Shown: positions 1-11,900 of the stretch, piece after piece
Numbering within the stretch: the stretch's first letter is position 1
Layout of the letters: every line of letters begins with the position of its first letter
From: Thozetella sp. PMI_491
Taxonomy: Eukaryota; Ascomycota; Sordariomycetes; Chaetosphaeriales; Chaetosphaeriaceae
Length of the DNA: 50,397 bases
Direction of reading: 5' to 3'
NCBI GenBank assembly: GCA_021432635.1
Contig: MU270088.1
Location: 190,641 to 241,037 of the forward strand
Translations under genes and position numbers: made by a program
Notes under the pieces: model-generated
The model's input: the letters and a program-made list of their open reading frames with translations, nothing else
The model's database searches: none
Told to the model about the DNA's origin: nothing

Positions 1-112
1 AACTTGAGGACCTTAAGGATCAGTCTCTGTTACAGCCTTAGTGCTAGCACTGAATACATTCCCCTTCTCGTGGCCGAGCTTCCACCCCCTGAGACCTGCC
101 TAGGGCATTATA
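1..112 (+). mobile_element. Ty3/gypsy LTR 3' end and leader (least mutated copy)
   Basis: This stretch aligns base for base with 37156-37270 and, in reverse complement, with about 36390-36503. The differences seen are C/T or G/A transitions, with C and G kept here. The first 34 bases are the end of a 251-bp LTR (ending TGTTACA, matching the TGTAAGG start seen at 15943); the rest is the start of the internal region. Similarity is lost after the shared CATTATAATTT. The element body is therefore truncated here and the LTR start lies outside the window. Confidence 0.75.
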
Positions 113-1707
113 ATTTCCAGGCAGTGTTTTAGTTAGAGCTAATATTATTAATAAAGGGGTAGATATAGTAATCTTAGATAGACTAGTTTAAGCACCCCTA
201 AAAGGTAATTAATATAAAGTAGCCTTAAATATATTAGAAACAAGCTAGGCAAACTTAGCATCAATAGTACTAAAGGCACTAACAGCAACCGAGGAGTAGG
301 TGTTATTCTGTTGTTTAACAGCTATAATATCCTTATATAAAAGGGCTGGTAACAAGTGTAATTAGCCAGGGAGACTCGATATAGAGTCAGCGGCCAAAGT
401 GGAATATAGATCTATAATTTTGAATAAGATGATCGTGACTGCCAGGCTTTGCCTTGTTGCTTCTACTAAGCACATCTCTGTGATACTGTAGCAATAACGG
501 CTCGCATGGTTTATATAGTTACGGCAGGACCATATTCTCTCGTGAACATTCTCGTTAGTATCGAAGAGTATACCTTCTTGTCCCAAACATCCGCCTACGC
601 GTCACCCACTCTGACCGCGCATTCTACTCAGGCCTTGCCTAAGCTTAGCCCGCTGAGCTCATAACATACACCCTCAAAGTGTAGCGTTGCTAAGTGCCCG
701 TCTCCAATGGCGCGTGGCAATGTAGGCGCCTGCAGGTGATATTCAAGATCTAGGATCGAGACACCAAGCCATCGGGTTAGCGGCTTGTGCACGGGGATTG
801 CGCCGGTCGAGGGAGATGGGGACTGCCATAACGACAATATCAGCAACGGCGGCGGAGGAGAGGAGCAAGCGGACAGCCCTGGCAAATACCTACCAGAGAC
901 ATATTTCTGGAGCCTGTCCCAAGGCCTTGTCCGAATGCCTTGAGACAGTGTCCTCCTGTTACTGTAATAGTAGGTAATGTTGATATTGGCCCGCCTTTCG
1001 CGGTAGAAATGAAAGTCGCTCCCAGTCCAACGCGAAGGGGCCAGTGTAATTGCTTAGCCCAACGATGTAAATCGTAGTAGCTCAAGGCTGGGCTCCAGTC
1101 ATGCGAAGGGCAGAGGAGGTCATTTTTTTCCGACGCTTTCTCCACCAAGGTCTCACGATTGTGAATATCAGCGATAGCGAAAGCTGGCTCCCTCCGCGAT
1201 TCTCCAGTAGAGAGAAAGGCTCTTCTTTTTGTGCCCAGGTCTCCATTGCCAGATCTAGATTATTCTGGCCTGCCGATTGCCGATAGCTACTTCGTATGCC
1301 TCCCACTGGTCTGTCTGGAAGAAAATGGCTGGTTGTTATCAGGTTTAGGGTTAGAGCATGTGATTGATCGACTGACTGACCGTCAGCTGACAGGAGCTTT
1401 GCATCTACCTTCCCAACACTAGTCAGCTTCACAGCAGCTTCACAACTAGAGTGACATACGCCATGAGACACTTATCTCCCGGCATTCAATCACCACATCA
1501 AATCCTCGGAGCAATTCGACCAATGGGATCAATTTCATCGGAATGTTTCATCATATCATCATTAACTCAACGCAACACCACAACCCTAAGCTGAGTAAAC
1601 TCTAAAGACGTGCCATAGCTGACCGAGCTAACTCAACTAGCCTTATTGAGCTAGAAGAATAGCTTCAAATACATTTCACCATAAGCTCATCAAGCTCGAA
1701 ACAGCTA
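113..1707. other. No supported gene; partly AT-rich intergenic DNA
   Basis: Bases 113-360 are AT-rich and resemble decayed repeat DNA. From 361 to 1707 composition is normal. Several overlapping open frames of 60-130 codons exist on both strands (for example 1082-1471 and 628-885, minus), but none shows a recognisable domain, convincing splice structure or coherent product. They may be remnants of a decayed gene; I see nothing that can be named. Confidence 0.5.
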
Positions 1708-2351
1708 CTAAAGACCTAGCGGGAGCCAATTCTTAACATCTCTGGCATTGACAGGAGACAAGGGATTGGACTTACTTCTACCCCAGCGTCCGATCGGATG
1801 CAAGTGGCCCTGGGAATTGGTGGCTGGACGAGCTCTGCCGCGTTTGCTGAGTTTCTCGCGCCAGTTTAACGCACGCTGCGATGGAGGCTTCAAATTGACG
1901 GAATAGCTAATCTTCCGCAGAGGGTCGACGCACATGGGGTTCTTGTGTAGGTTGAGACATTCGAGGAGTTCCTTGGATGCTGTCCACGGCTGGAAAAGAT
2001 TTTCCAGCTTTTGTAAACCATTCAGCTCGGGAACCCACGAACGGACATAGCAGCCATCCTGATCGTACTTGAAGGATTGATGCACTGCGTTGAAAATACG
2101 AACATTGTTGCCACTCCCGGGCCCCTAACCCACGCCTGCAAAATACTGCCAATTTACCCAATCCGACGACACCTCGTAGTCGACGAGATATGTATCATAC
2201 ATCTCGGGGCCGAGACGCCAGTATGTTTAGAGTTCCGGTGAAGAATGTGGCGAGGATCTGACGTGCTCGGTTCGAGGTGTAGCCGGTATGGATGAGCTCC
2301 CGTTGGGAAGCGTCGATAATACTCATGCCCGTTGTGCCTGCAAGAACGCGC
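1708..2351 (-). pseudogene. Cryptochrome-DASH / photolyase C-terminal relic
   Basis: The minus strand encodes the end of the FAD-binding half of a cryptochrome-DASH family flavoprotein. In order it shows GMSIIDASQREL and TGYTSNRARQ (FAD-site helix region), then [18 protein letters not shown], then FNAVHQSFKYD, SWVPEL and LFQPW, followed by a basic Arg/Gly-containing tail. The family binds FAD and an antenna cofactor and acts in light sensing or repair of UV lesions in single-stranded DNA. Here it cannot be functional: the N-terminal antenna domain and most of the FAD domain are absent upstream, a one-base frameshift lies near 2218-2222 between the TGTLN and YWRLG segments, and an in-frame TAG lies at 2125-2127 right after AGVG. 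Neither lesion can be removed by a plausible intron. It is a degraded gene fragment, perhaps left by rearrangement or element insertion. Confidence 0.85.
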
Positions 2352-4158
2352 GACATCAAGCTGGCTTGGGCGGAGTTGCACTCTGTCCAAGCAAGGCATG
2401 GGCATCGCCGCAGAGTTCTCCGCGGCAATCCTGTCCTTCTTACAGTGCATTCTCTTGACCTTTATCGTGGTCTTGTTCACTATCACTCTCCGGCGTCTAG
2501 TCTTCCACCCGCTAGCTGAAATTCCGGGACAATTGCTTGCTGCTATGACTTGAATCCTCTTGAGCCCTAAGGAGTTTAGTGGGTTTAGGTGGTTGTGACA
2601 CCCCCCAACACAGTTCACTCAGGACAGCTAGTAGACTGATTATCACACAACGACCGCGTTACTGCTACGGACCATGACACCCTTGTGGAGACCCTCAAAC
2701 CCGGAACGTATCCCTCTCTGCGCCTCGTCAACCAGCTGACGCCGTAAGATCGTATGGCCAGCGGATAAAAGCCTCTCCCTCTGGGAATCTAACCCAGGAT
2801 GCCATGAGAGCCGTGCTCTAGTGGCCTAGCTGGTCGTCGCAATATTTCCTCCATCATTAGCTATCCCTGCGCTCCCGAGCGCCGGGCGCGAGGCTTGCTA
2901 GATATTCAAAGCCTTTCGGAACTGCACCGGGGCCGTAGTGGCTGGTTGAGAGCTTGCTAGCTTGGCTGTAGGCTGGCCCTGGAATAGAACCTACACCCTG
3001 GCAAAGGAGATAAGGTGCGGAAGCAAGGCAGGAAGCAGTTTAACTAGAGTGTTGTAGTAATAGAGAATGGTAGCGGGAAAGAGATAATGGAATACCTCAT
3101 AGTTTTATTGGAGTCTTCAAGTGCTTGAGTGGCCATAAAATCTTACACCAAACACTGCACACTGCACTCTTCATTCATTGCCGGGCAACTTCTCCCAGGC
3201 TTCTTTTGAACCACCTCTGTCCGCCAAACGACCCTCGGCTCTTAATGCGCTACATAAATGCTTTTGTGTGCTTATAGTCAAACGACCGCTTCACGGCGCC
3301 ATCAACGCCGCTATCGGTCTTAAAATATGAAAACTTGTGGTTTCACTTGCAACTCTCCTGGACTCCATCATCCATCATCTCAGACGTATCAACCAAAGCA
3401 CCCTTATCTAAGAATGATCTGCTTACACAGCTACTGTCGCTCTCACTAGGTGAGTGTTCCCATCCGTGAGTTATTTCCAGCAAGGACACAGGAAATCGCT
3501 ATTCTTTCGTGGCTCCCGAGCATGGACGTCATCCACATTTTCGAGAGCATAGAGGGGTCACATGATTCTCAGCTTCGTGTCGTCATCAGAGGGGTGGAGT
3601 GATATAGTGCCTGACTATTTGGTGATCTCGCTAAGAAACGTCTCGGAGGAGTTGAGTGCTTCAAACACACCCTCTCTCGTTGGTCATTCCTCTCGGTCAT
3701 CGTCGCCGCTACTGACAGATTTCAGGTTGTATGTACCATCCTCGGGCGAGGCCGCTGGGAGGATGCGCCGGCCTCGATCTCGACTGAGACCCTCAAATCT
3801 GCCTAGCAGTCTCTCGCTCGGCAATCTTCTCAATTTAGAGATAAATGACACCTGTCTGCAATGATGGCAGAGGCAAAGTAATAACATGTGCGAACCTGCA
3901 TGCCTCAATGCTGATGTCAAGAGCATAGGACTGCACTGTCTCCGTCCACGAAGCCATCACCATTAGCTTTGACTATGTCCCTACCGTCTCATGGCATATA
4001 TACTGGTCTCTGTCGAAGGCCGAGAGCTCCTCTATGGGAGGGTGAATGTTGTTTAGAAGGCCGCGCAAGGTAATGTTGTCCAGTACTTACCAATCTTACC
4101 GAAATAGATCAATGTCAACTTGGGATCGCAACCCATCGATGTATCCGGATCCCTCTCC
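2352..4158. other. No supported gene
   Basis: Sequence of ordinary composition. Open frames such as 3562-3864 (plus) and 2154-2618 (minus, partly the photolyase relic in another frame) have no recognisable domain. A weak tRNA-like fold near 2755-2850 was considered and rejected. The part nearest 4158 is presumably the 3' flank of the bHLH gene. Confidence 0.45.
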
Positions 4159-5459
4159 TTACTGCGGGTAAGCCCTGTCCAAATTGCCTTCGTTCCTCAA
4201 GCGGCTTTGGAGCGTCTCTGCGACATTTACCATCGCGCGTCGCTCATTCACTGCCGTGTCGCGATCTCGTTGCAGCTCTAGGATGTACCGGCGGGCCAAT
4301 GTAAGCACTTCGGCCTTGCTAACCGGGCGGCCGCTGCCTTCTGAACCGTCCCCGTCTTCGTCCTGTCGCATGCCGGGGGGGAGAACATCTAGGAGGGCCT
4401 CGAATTTCTTGTTTAGCCGATTCCGATATTGCTTCTCGACGATGTTGTGAGACGCTCTCAACTTGTGATCCCCTGCCGTCTCTTCTGACTTCGAGTGGGC
4501 CTTCCGTTCCGCTGCCCGCGACGAGGTCCGGAGTTTGCTCAAGCTGGAGGCTCTCGATGCGGTGATGATATTGCGCCTAGTAGGGTCATCCCGGTCCCCA
4601 AGCGTTTCTTCCAAGTGTCCCAGACGCGGCCGCTTGTCTGGCGAGCCGCGAGAGGGCGTCTTGGCCCGATCAACATTGCCCTTCTCTTTACCCACGTCGA
4701 ACCGGGCAGGATACCAGCTGTTATCTGGTAGAATCACCGCCCGAGGAGAGAGTGTGTTACCTGGCGCAGCTTCACCATTGCTGACGTGATAGCCTTGTGT
4801 CAGGAGAGGGTAATGGTTGTACGCTCTAGGTTGGAGATCCTTGAGATTGGCTCCAAAGACCTCGCCCTTATACGAAGCATCAAGCGTATTCCCCGAAGCG
4901 TCAAGTGTATTCTCGAAAGCAAAGTCGAAGCGATCGGCCGGCGTCGATGTTTCCGCTGGAGGATTGTTAAGGTATTGGTCGGGAGAGGCAAAAAGGGTCG
5001 CGAGGTTGTTATAGTCGGTGCTGATGTTCTCACGGTTTCCCAGTGCTTCGGGGGGGGATTGAGGCAGCGCCGACGTCGTTTCGAGGTTCTGGGAGCGCAG
5101 TCAGTTACTTGTCGCCCCTCTGTTCCTATCCCTGCAGCGTTCCTTTCATCCAAAGATACTCACCTGGCCATTGCCTAGAGCTTCTCCTAAGTGTCCAAAA
5201 CGAACATCGCTGTCGACGACAATAAAAACGTGCTAGGGGAAGGGATAATGACAGCAACGTCGTGCCTCTGCTCTATGGTAGATAGAGCGCTGCCAACGGC
5301 GGCTTTGGCTGACCATCTACCTCTAGAACCACACTCGCGCCTATCCTAGCAGGGCAGAAATGCCTCAGGCTAAGATCATGACAAGAGCTAACAGGAGCTA
5401 CTTACGTCGGGATCGCGTAGGTACTCGTATGTCGATAAGTCGTATCTTGCTTGGGCCAT
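4159..5459 (-). CDS. bHLH transcription factor, SREBP-type basic region
   Basis: Three exons on the minus strand: 5459-5406, 5232-5164 and 5088-4159, giving about 350 residues. Introns are 173 bp (GTAAGT...CTAG) and 75 bp (GTGAGT...CCAG, branch point AACTGAC); both join whole codons. The start ATG at 5459 is the first codon of a short exon reading MAQARYDLSTYEYLRDPD. The C-terminal half carries a basic helix-loop-helix: basic region and helix 1 near residues 254-280 (SHNIVEKQYRNRLNKKF), an acidic loop, then helix 2 near 297-315 (VSKAEVLTLARRYILEL). The tyrosine after EKQ is the hallmark of SREBP-like factors, which can bind E-box and sterol-regulatory-element sequences. No membrane segment follows, so it would be a soluble nuclear regulator, not a membrane-tethered SREBP. 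The middle (residues ~60-250) is low-complexity and probably disordered. Targets are unknown. Exon 2 is the least certain part. Confidence 0.85.
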
Positions 5460-8400
5460 TCCGATGGCTTTTGGTTTGGTTGAGTGGTGGAGCCAGGTAA
5501 AAAAAATTCGGTCAGATCCAGGCCCAAATGAAGGAGCCGAGGGACAAGGGCTAATCGGAATCAGTGTCTCGGGCTAGGTCGCAGAAACGGTAAGACGGAC
5601 GCCAAATACGGCTGGAAAGGCTGCGACAAAGCTGAGTGGGGGATCTGGTGCCTAGATCGCAGTGGACTGACTGTTGTATTCGGCTGAATCCGTGGTCGAG
5701 GTCGAAGTCGTTAGGCGATTTGCGTGCTGGAGTTTGGCACGATTTCACTAGTGCTCCTTGGAAAGTGAGGGGAGAGCCTAAGGTTTGTGGGGATACCGGG
5801 GCGGTGACACCACCCGTTGGCAGCGGACTGGCTCTGTGGTGACAGCCACAGGTAGGAACAACTACTTCATAACAAACACAAAGCTGACCAAATCAGAAAT
5901 GAACCCTAGCTTTCACTACGTCGCTAGCTAATATGTGTCTTTCTCACGAGGCCGATTTGGCGTGTTTACGCATCGTGTGATACGAAATTATGCACTGTGC
6001 AAGTTCTTCCGCGCAATCCGGATTTATGCACTGTGCACGGAGGATCTTCCGAGGAACCCCAAGCTCATCAACTAAGGCGAAGTGGACAGGGCAGGACAGT
6101 CAGCTGTGGTAGCTCAGCTTGCCCCCAAGCTCAACTCTGTTATCGACAAGCAGTCCGTCGCTGGTTTTTACATGGGCACCAGCATGGCGCTGTTCAAGAA
6201 AGCGGGGCACGGCTTGTACCAGCAAAGGCCATGTCGAGACCGCTACAATGTACTATATAACATTGCAAACGGTAATCTGCCTGGGCGAAACAACCCAGGG
6301 GGCGAGATATCTGCAAGGATCTCTGTCCCCGGAGAACCGCTGCCTTTCCCGTCTCGCTATATAGACCTCGTGTAGCCAGACGCCCCGGTTTGGATAGAAG
6401 TGGTCATGAATGGTACACAAGCGAACTCACCGCATGTGTCAGACGAAGACTCGATATTGTGGACTACACGGCCTTTACATGTGCTTCCCTGATGGCAAAC
6501 GGTCGCTTGTTTTTGAAGCGGCTTAGTCCCAGAGCTGGGCAGCTAGTTCATGGGAGTAGGCATTCACTGGGCTCACATGGCACTGTGCCAGCGGACTGTA
6601 GGAGTCCACCGATGCAAGAGATTTCCCTACGCATTAGTTCGGAGCCCTTCGGGAAGGAATCTTCGGGTCGGTGGTCAGACAACAGCAGTACGTTCCTAAC
6701 CTACCCTCTGCTTACTCCATTTCTCTCCGCTTTTTATATATATATTTAATTCTAAGATCCCGGGTTATGAAGGCATGTGGTTCAAAATACTGGCGCCTTG
6801 AAGAGATGTCTAGGTTGATGGTGCAGAGCTGAGACACTGCGAACAGGAAAATCCACTCGGATTGAGCGCTATTGCAACAGATTCGTCACAACCATATCTC
6901 TGCAGGACACACCCTACGATTGCTGTGTGAATTTTAGAACAACGGCCTCCTAGGTGAACTCGAAGTCGACGTTCCCTCCAGCAGGATCGCATATCGGAGC
7001 ACACTATGTACGCAACAATCTCCCTGTCGCTTCCTTACTCTACTTTAATAGGAAACAATAACAATCTTGAAGTAGAAGCCACAAAAGAAGTAGCCAAGCT
7101 GTATCATCTCTATAGCTGTCCTTGTATACCCGTCCGATGGGCGGGCTTCGCTGCCACCGGGTCAAGAAGACCTCCCTGCTACTTGCATACACTTCGCGTT
7201 CGCGTGAAATACATTGCCTGATATTTCATAGGATATTCACTAAATTCTGCATGTACGACATGCGCACAATTTTAAGTGCTCCAACCCATGCTCTATAATA
7301 TCAGGCACAGTCACAGTCTATCCAGATGCGAGGTAAAATGGCGTACTCACCATCCTATAGATCAGAACGGGTGTTGGTCGACGAGAAGATGGACCCTCTT
7401 TTTAATAGTAATCTGTACTAAGAGACTTTACACCCATGACTATGCTTGGCTCTTGCAAATGGTTCCTCTCGAATAGCAGAGAGTGAGTAAAAATGCGACC
7501 GATGCAAGCTAGAAGGAACCAGCGGTCCCTGTGCAATGCTATCTGCTGAGGGAATTTTTGCCGCGTACTAACGGAACGAGCAGTATCCCTGAAAAAAAAA
7601 TTCAACAAGGACTGTTAAGTGCTTGTTGGCAAAAGATGCAGCCAAGCGCTCCTCGCATATACAGCTGGCAGCCAGTCTACACCCCCTACGGGGATACAAC
7701 CAGAACAAATGCGTGTACCCTCTCAAGAGAGGCCTAGAAGCTCACCAACATACAGGCGATATCTGGATAGGGAAGAGGAGGGAACGAAAGGGAGGAAAGG
7801 GAGAAAGGGGTTGAAGTGTTCAGAATCCCCTCGTCCCTCGCTCTAGCGCCCATAGTGGCTGTTAGTAGCACCCAGGATAAAGACGCCAATAATAACTATA
7901 TTACGCCAGTTAGATTTGTACGGTAATGCTTTGCTTAAAAGAGGCTCTTGTCAAAACACAGATCTAGCAATACCTAGCGAGCTGAAATTAACACACGCTA
8001 ATGACGTTACGGGGGATCAGCTCCGCACATGCACCCAACCTTAGCTATATAGCTAGTGCTTCCATGCCCCGGAGAAGTGACTACCCTCAGACACTTGTTT
8101 TCTCATATCTACTGCCACGTTTAAGGCCACACCTAGAACTATCCTGACCGCTCCGTCTCCCTACGTCAGCAGCTAAAAGAAGCTACTGCCCTCGACACCT
8201 TAGAAGATAACCCCTCGCTAGAGTTTGGCGTTCGGGTCAGCATTGATGTTCACCAAAGATAGCAAAGTGATGGCGGAATATCGTACTATCGCTGTGGTTC
8301 CCTGTAATACAGCACCCCGGGGGTCTAGCAATCCCTTCGAAACCCTCTGTATGCAGTACGATGGCGAGACGACGAGAGTCGGGACTGGAAAGCAGGTCTA

Positions 8401-8914
8401 CAATTTCGCTCATTTACACAACCTTGTAGTCACTGCAAGAGCTTCGGGGGTCGTATTCATTGAGATGGAGACGTAAGCACAGACAATCGTTATCACGATA
8501 CAGGTTACTAACCTAGACTATGTATTTTATGCCATCGTCGATTGCAGAGACAATAGCAGGATCAATGAGGAGGTGACATTCTACCAGTTATAAATGGTAA
8601 TTTTTGTTACCATGAGGAAGAGGCTTTCTCACAGCATGAGTAAGTTAATGTTACCAATCGATCTGATGCGTCAACTCCGGATTCTCATATTCGCCACGAA
8701 GTGACCCAGCTGCAAGGTTACATCAAGTCTTGCCGGCCAAATGTTCGGTCTGCCGCTGAGTTCGTCGTCTGGTAGCATTCAGACCTGCATTTACTCGTCT
8801 GATCCTCGTCTATAATATTGGTCATTCCTCAACAATAGCATTCACACACCGATTCTCTGCCTATATCTACTATGCTGTACCTCACGAAGCTGCCTGCAGC
8901 TTGTATTCTTTGTC
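5460..8914. other. Long gene-poor region
   Basis: About 3.5 kb without a supportable gene. The part next to 5460 is presumably the bHLH promoter. A 14-base direct repeat (TTATGCACTGTGCA) occurs at about 5989-6002 and 6024-6037. A purine-rich tract (GGAAGAGGAGGGAACG and similar) lies near 7768-7820. Open frames at 6082-6375, 6390-6749 and 8246-8476 (plus) give no recognised domain. The 8246-8476 frame (ATG, 76 codons) is the most protein-like, but has no supporting neighbour or splice structure. Decayed genes or a non-coding RNA cannot be excluded. Confidence 0.45.
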
Positions 8915-11900
8915 TTATGACTCTATGTCTGGGATCCAGTCATTCAAAATTTTCCGCAAGTCATTGAAGCGAACCGGTTTCGTCAAAAACAGATTAATCC
9001 CGCTAGAGAAGGCTTCCTGCTGGCTGGCAGCCGAGCCTAAACCAGTCAGGGCGATGATCAAAGCAGGCTTTTGGCGTCGTTCGTGTTCGAGTTTCCTGAT
9101 TTCTCGCGTGGCCTCCATCCCGTCCATCACCGGCATAGAGATATCTGCTTCCTAGTCAAGTGTCTATAGCATGCGTAGAGAGGCAAATTGACTTACCCAT
9201 GAATACAATGTCAAACCGTCTTTGCGCATTCTGAAATGTCTCTAGCGCTATTAGGCCATTTACAGCGGTGTCGTACTCGTAACCATTCTTCCTTGTGAAG
9301 ATGCTGAGAAGCTTTTCCAATATCAGCTTCTCAGGTGGGCGATGATGGAGGGCAGAAAAATGCGGAGAACTAGGGAGAAAATACCTGTAAATTGATTTCG
9401 TTATCCTCGACCAATAGAAGAAGAGGTTTTTGCTTCCTAGTATCAATGCCGACCGAAGTACTCGCCAAAGATTCAGTCGCTCTAGGGGGCTTCGTAGGAT
9501 GGAAATAATCTGCAAAACCTTGTTCTCTTTGGTACAGTTGTTCCTCCTCCGGAGATATCCGAAACAAACTCTGTGGAGAAGCTAGAGTTCCATATGGAAC
9601 TTCGGCAGAAGATATCGAAGATTCGAATTTGACAGGCGAGTGCAAAACATTGGCTAAGCAAAAAGCGAAAGCCTTGGCAAGCTTTTGAGGGCCGCATCTA
9701 TTCAGGAGTCTGATAAGCATTGCTGGTTCAGAAAGATCGCAGACTAGGGTTGCAACCAGGACCTAGAATGACGGGCAAATTTAGGCAACATACGGCTTAG
9801 AAACAAAGTAAGCAAGTCCAGTAGCGCTGCGCTTGTCGCCTTGGTTCGCCCTTTGATTATACTCACGATACAGAGATTCGTGAGAGCAAAGCACAATGGT
9901 TGGAACTCCGCCAAATGCGCCATGGAGGCCAGGGTTTCTTCAATTTCAAGTTAGAGTGACTGGTCAAAGGAAATAGAAAGGAACAGTTCTGACTCATTGG
10001 CAATATAAATATCTGGCGGTAAGGCTCTCCAGGTTTGTGGTGTCGTGACCTTCATCCCAAACCAGTCAGTGGCCATGTGCTCAACTGACGTTTGGAGAAG
10101 AAGGGAGGATTCCAGATCGACTGTCCCATCACCGACAGGTCCTCCGGGAACAGATGAGTTGGCATCAAATCCTACAAGAGCTAGGGACAGTTCGCTGGTT
10201 TTTTCCCTGGCACGGTCAATGATATTTCCACCCCCGTGATTGATGGGGAGAGGGTCTGCTGCCGATGCTTGACTCAAGATAAGCGACACTACCACCTCAG
10301 TGCCAACATCCTGCTCACTCTTAATTTTGATCGTACCTCCGAGAGAGCGGACAATCTGCAGCACTGTACTTAAGCCTAACCCAGTCCCTGGATTCAGGGG
10401 GTTCTCTTGCGTGAAAGGATGGAATATGTCGCCATGCAAGTATTCTTGTGCTATGCCTCGACCGGAATCGCTGACACTGATTGTTATGATAGATTGTTGA
10501 GATTGAGAAGGTGTTGGCGCTATGTCTTTGGATTGGAGGGAGATCTTGACCCACCCCGAGTCAGTGTATTTCAGAGCATTGCCGAAGAGATTCATTAGGA
10601 CTGTCCTTAAAGCCCCGGATTGTACGCTGAAGGTCCAATTGGATCTGCAGCTAATGTCGATAATGATATGAAGGCGGTCTTTCTTCGGTCTCGACTGTTG
10701 TGGAAGCGCGTCGCTATCACCCCCTTTGGCGCTGTTTCTCCGCAAGCCTTTGGGAGGAAAACGGCTCGTTCCGTGGGTTACCGCGAGTGACGAACTACCC
10801 TGAAACAAATGTCCTGCGAATATGGAATCGATGACGTCCTCGGTGAGCAAGCATAGATCCGCATCGACGGTTAAGCCTGTTCTTTCCGAGCGCTCCCTTT
10901 CGGCTGGCCTGGGTTTTCCCCTCTCCCTCCCTTCTGGCTTGGCGAGATTGTTGATCTTTGCGAAATCCAATACATGTTGGATAGTGTCCAGAAGAGTCCT
11001 TCCGCATCGTTCGATAGTATTAATCATACTACACTGGAACAAATCTAACGCTGTATCCTGTAGAAACTCGGCGGAGGCAAGGATACCGTGAAGAGGAGAT
11101 CGAAGCTCATGACTGACGGACGAAATAAAGTTCGACTTGGCTCGATTTGCGCCCACCGCATCTAATTGAGTAGCTTGTGCTACTACGCTGTTGCCGAAGG
11201 CGGCGAGATAGTTCAAGTCTTCGTTGCGCGTGAGTACGCGTGTCGTTTCTCCAACGACCCATGCAAAACTCCCGGCAAACCATCTTCTCTTATGAAAGTC
11301 CCATAGTGGAACAAAGGCAACACTGCGAGCACCGGGAAGCATCCGAAGAATAGACCTTGCTTCCGCTTGTTCGGTAGTCTCCTTGAAATATCGTGCTTGC
11401 TTGGGAGATTTGGCTTCGATCTTTATGTCATCTCCTAGCGTGTGTCTGGGGTTGCTTATGCTGGAAGTGACATGGCCGCGCTCGTCGATGTTGAATACGT
11501 GCCCATGAGGATACCTTCGAAGAAGACTCTGAAGAAACGTCTCTGTGAGTGGACAAAACTCTGAAGCCTCATCCCCGGGCAAGTTACACTGTTCCCCTGT
11601 CCAAAGGCCCAGCACTCTGCACAGTTTTTGCAGCACGCCGTGTCTCTCAGCCAATGGTTTCTCCGGTAGCTGACCTGCATCACTGCTGACAGAGTTCACG
11701 TCTGAGTACTCTGCATCATCTGGCGACACACGGGAACGCTCTCGTTCCATGCCAGGCATGGTCAATTCTTGTCTTTTGTTAGGCTATCAGCTCAAATTGA
11801 TCAAGTATCTTTGTTAACTCACCGCTCAGTGTACCAACCGGACTGCCAGTAGCATCTAAAAAGGCTGCCCCATTGACCTCGAGGCATTTCTGGATGATGT

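Noticed and set aside
628..1471. Overlapping minus-strand frames taken as a gene
   Set aside because: No domain, no coherent splicing, and similar-sized frames on both strands.
2755..2850. tRNA-like fold on the minus strand (CTGGG-TTAGATT-CCCAG arm, CAT in a loop)
   Set aside because: The T loop lacks the TTC core, the acceptor stem does not pair and the D arm does not fit; a chance stem or very old relic.
3562..3864. 100-codon plus-strand frame as a gene
   Set aside because: Low-complexity Ser-rich product, opposite-strand frame of similar size, no family.
9698..9793. Alternative intron 9866-9763 that keeps another frame open
   Set aside because: It gives a protein unlike the family; the intron with donor GTATGT at 9793 and acceptor at 9698 gives the conserved bridge before the receiver.
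9938..9993. In-frame TAA at 9953-9951 read as a premature stop truncating the histidine kinase before its receiver
   Set aside because: A 47-bp (or 56-bp) GT-AG intron covers it; the TAA is part of the CTAAC branch site. Splicing restores the family motif VPTIVLC and the later intron 9793-9698 restores FVSKPCGPQKLAK.
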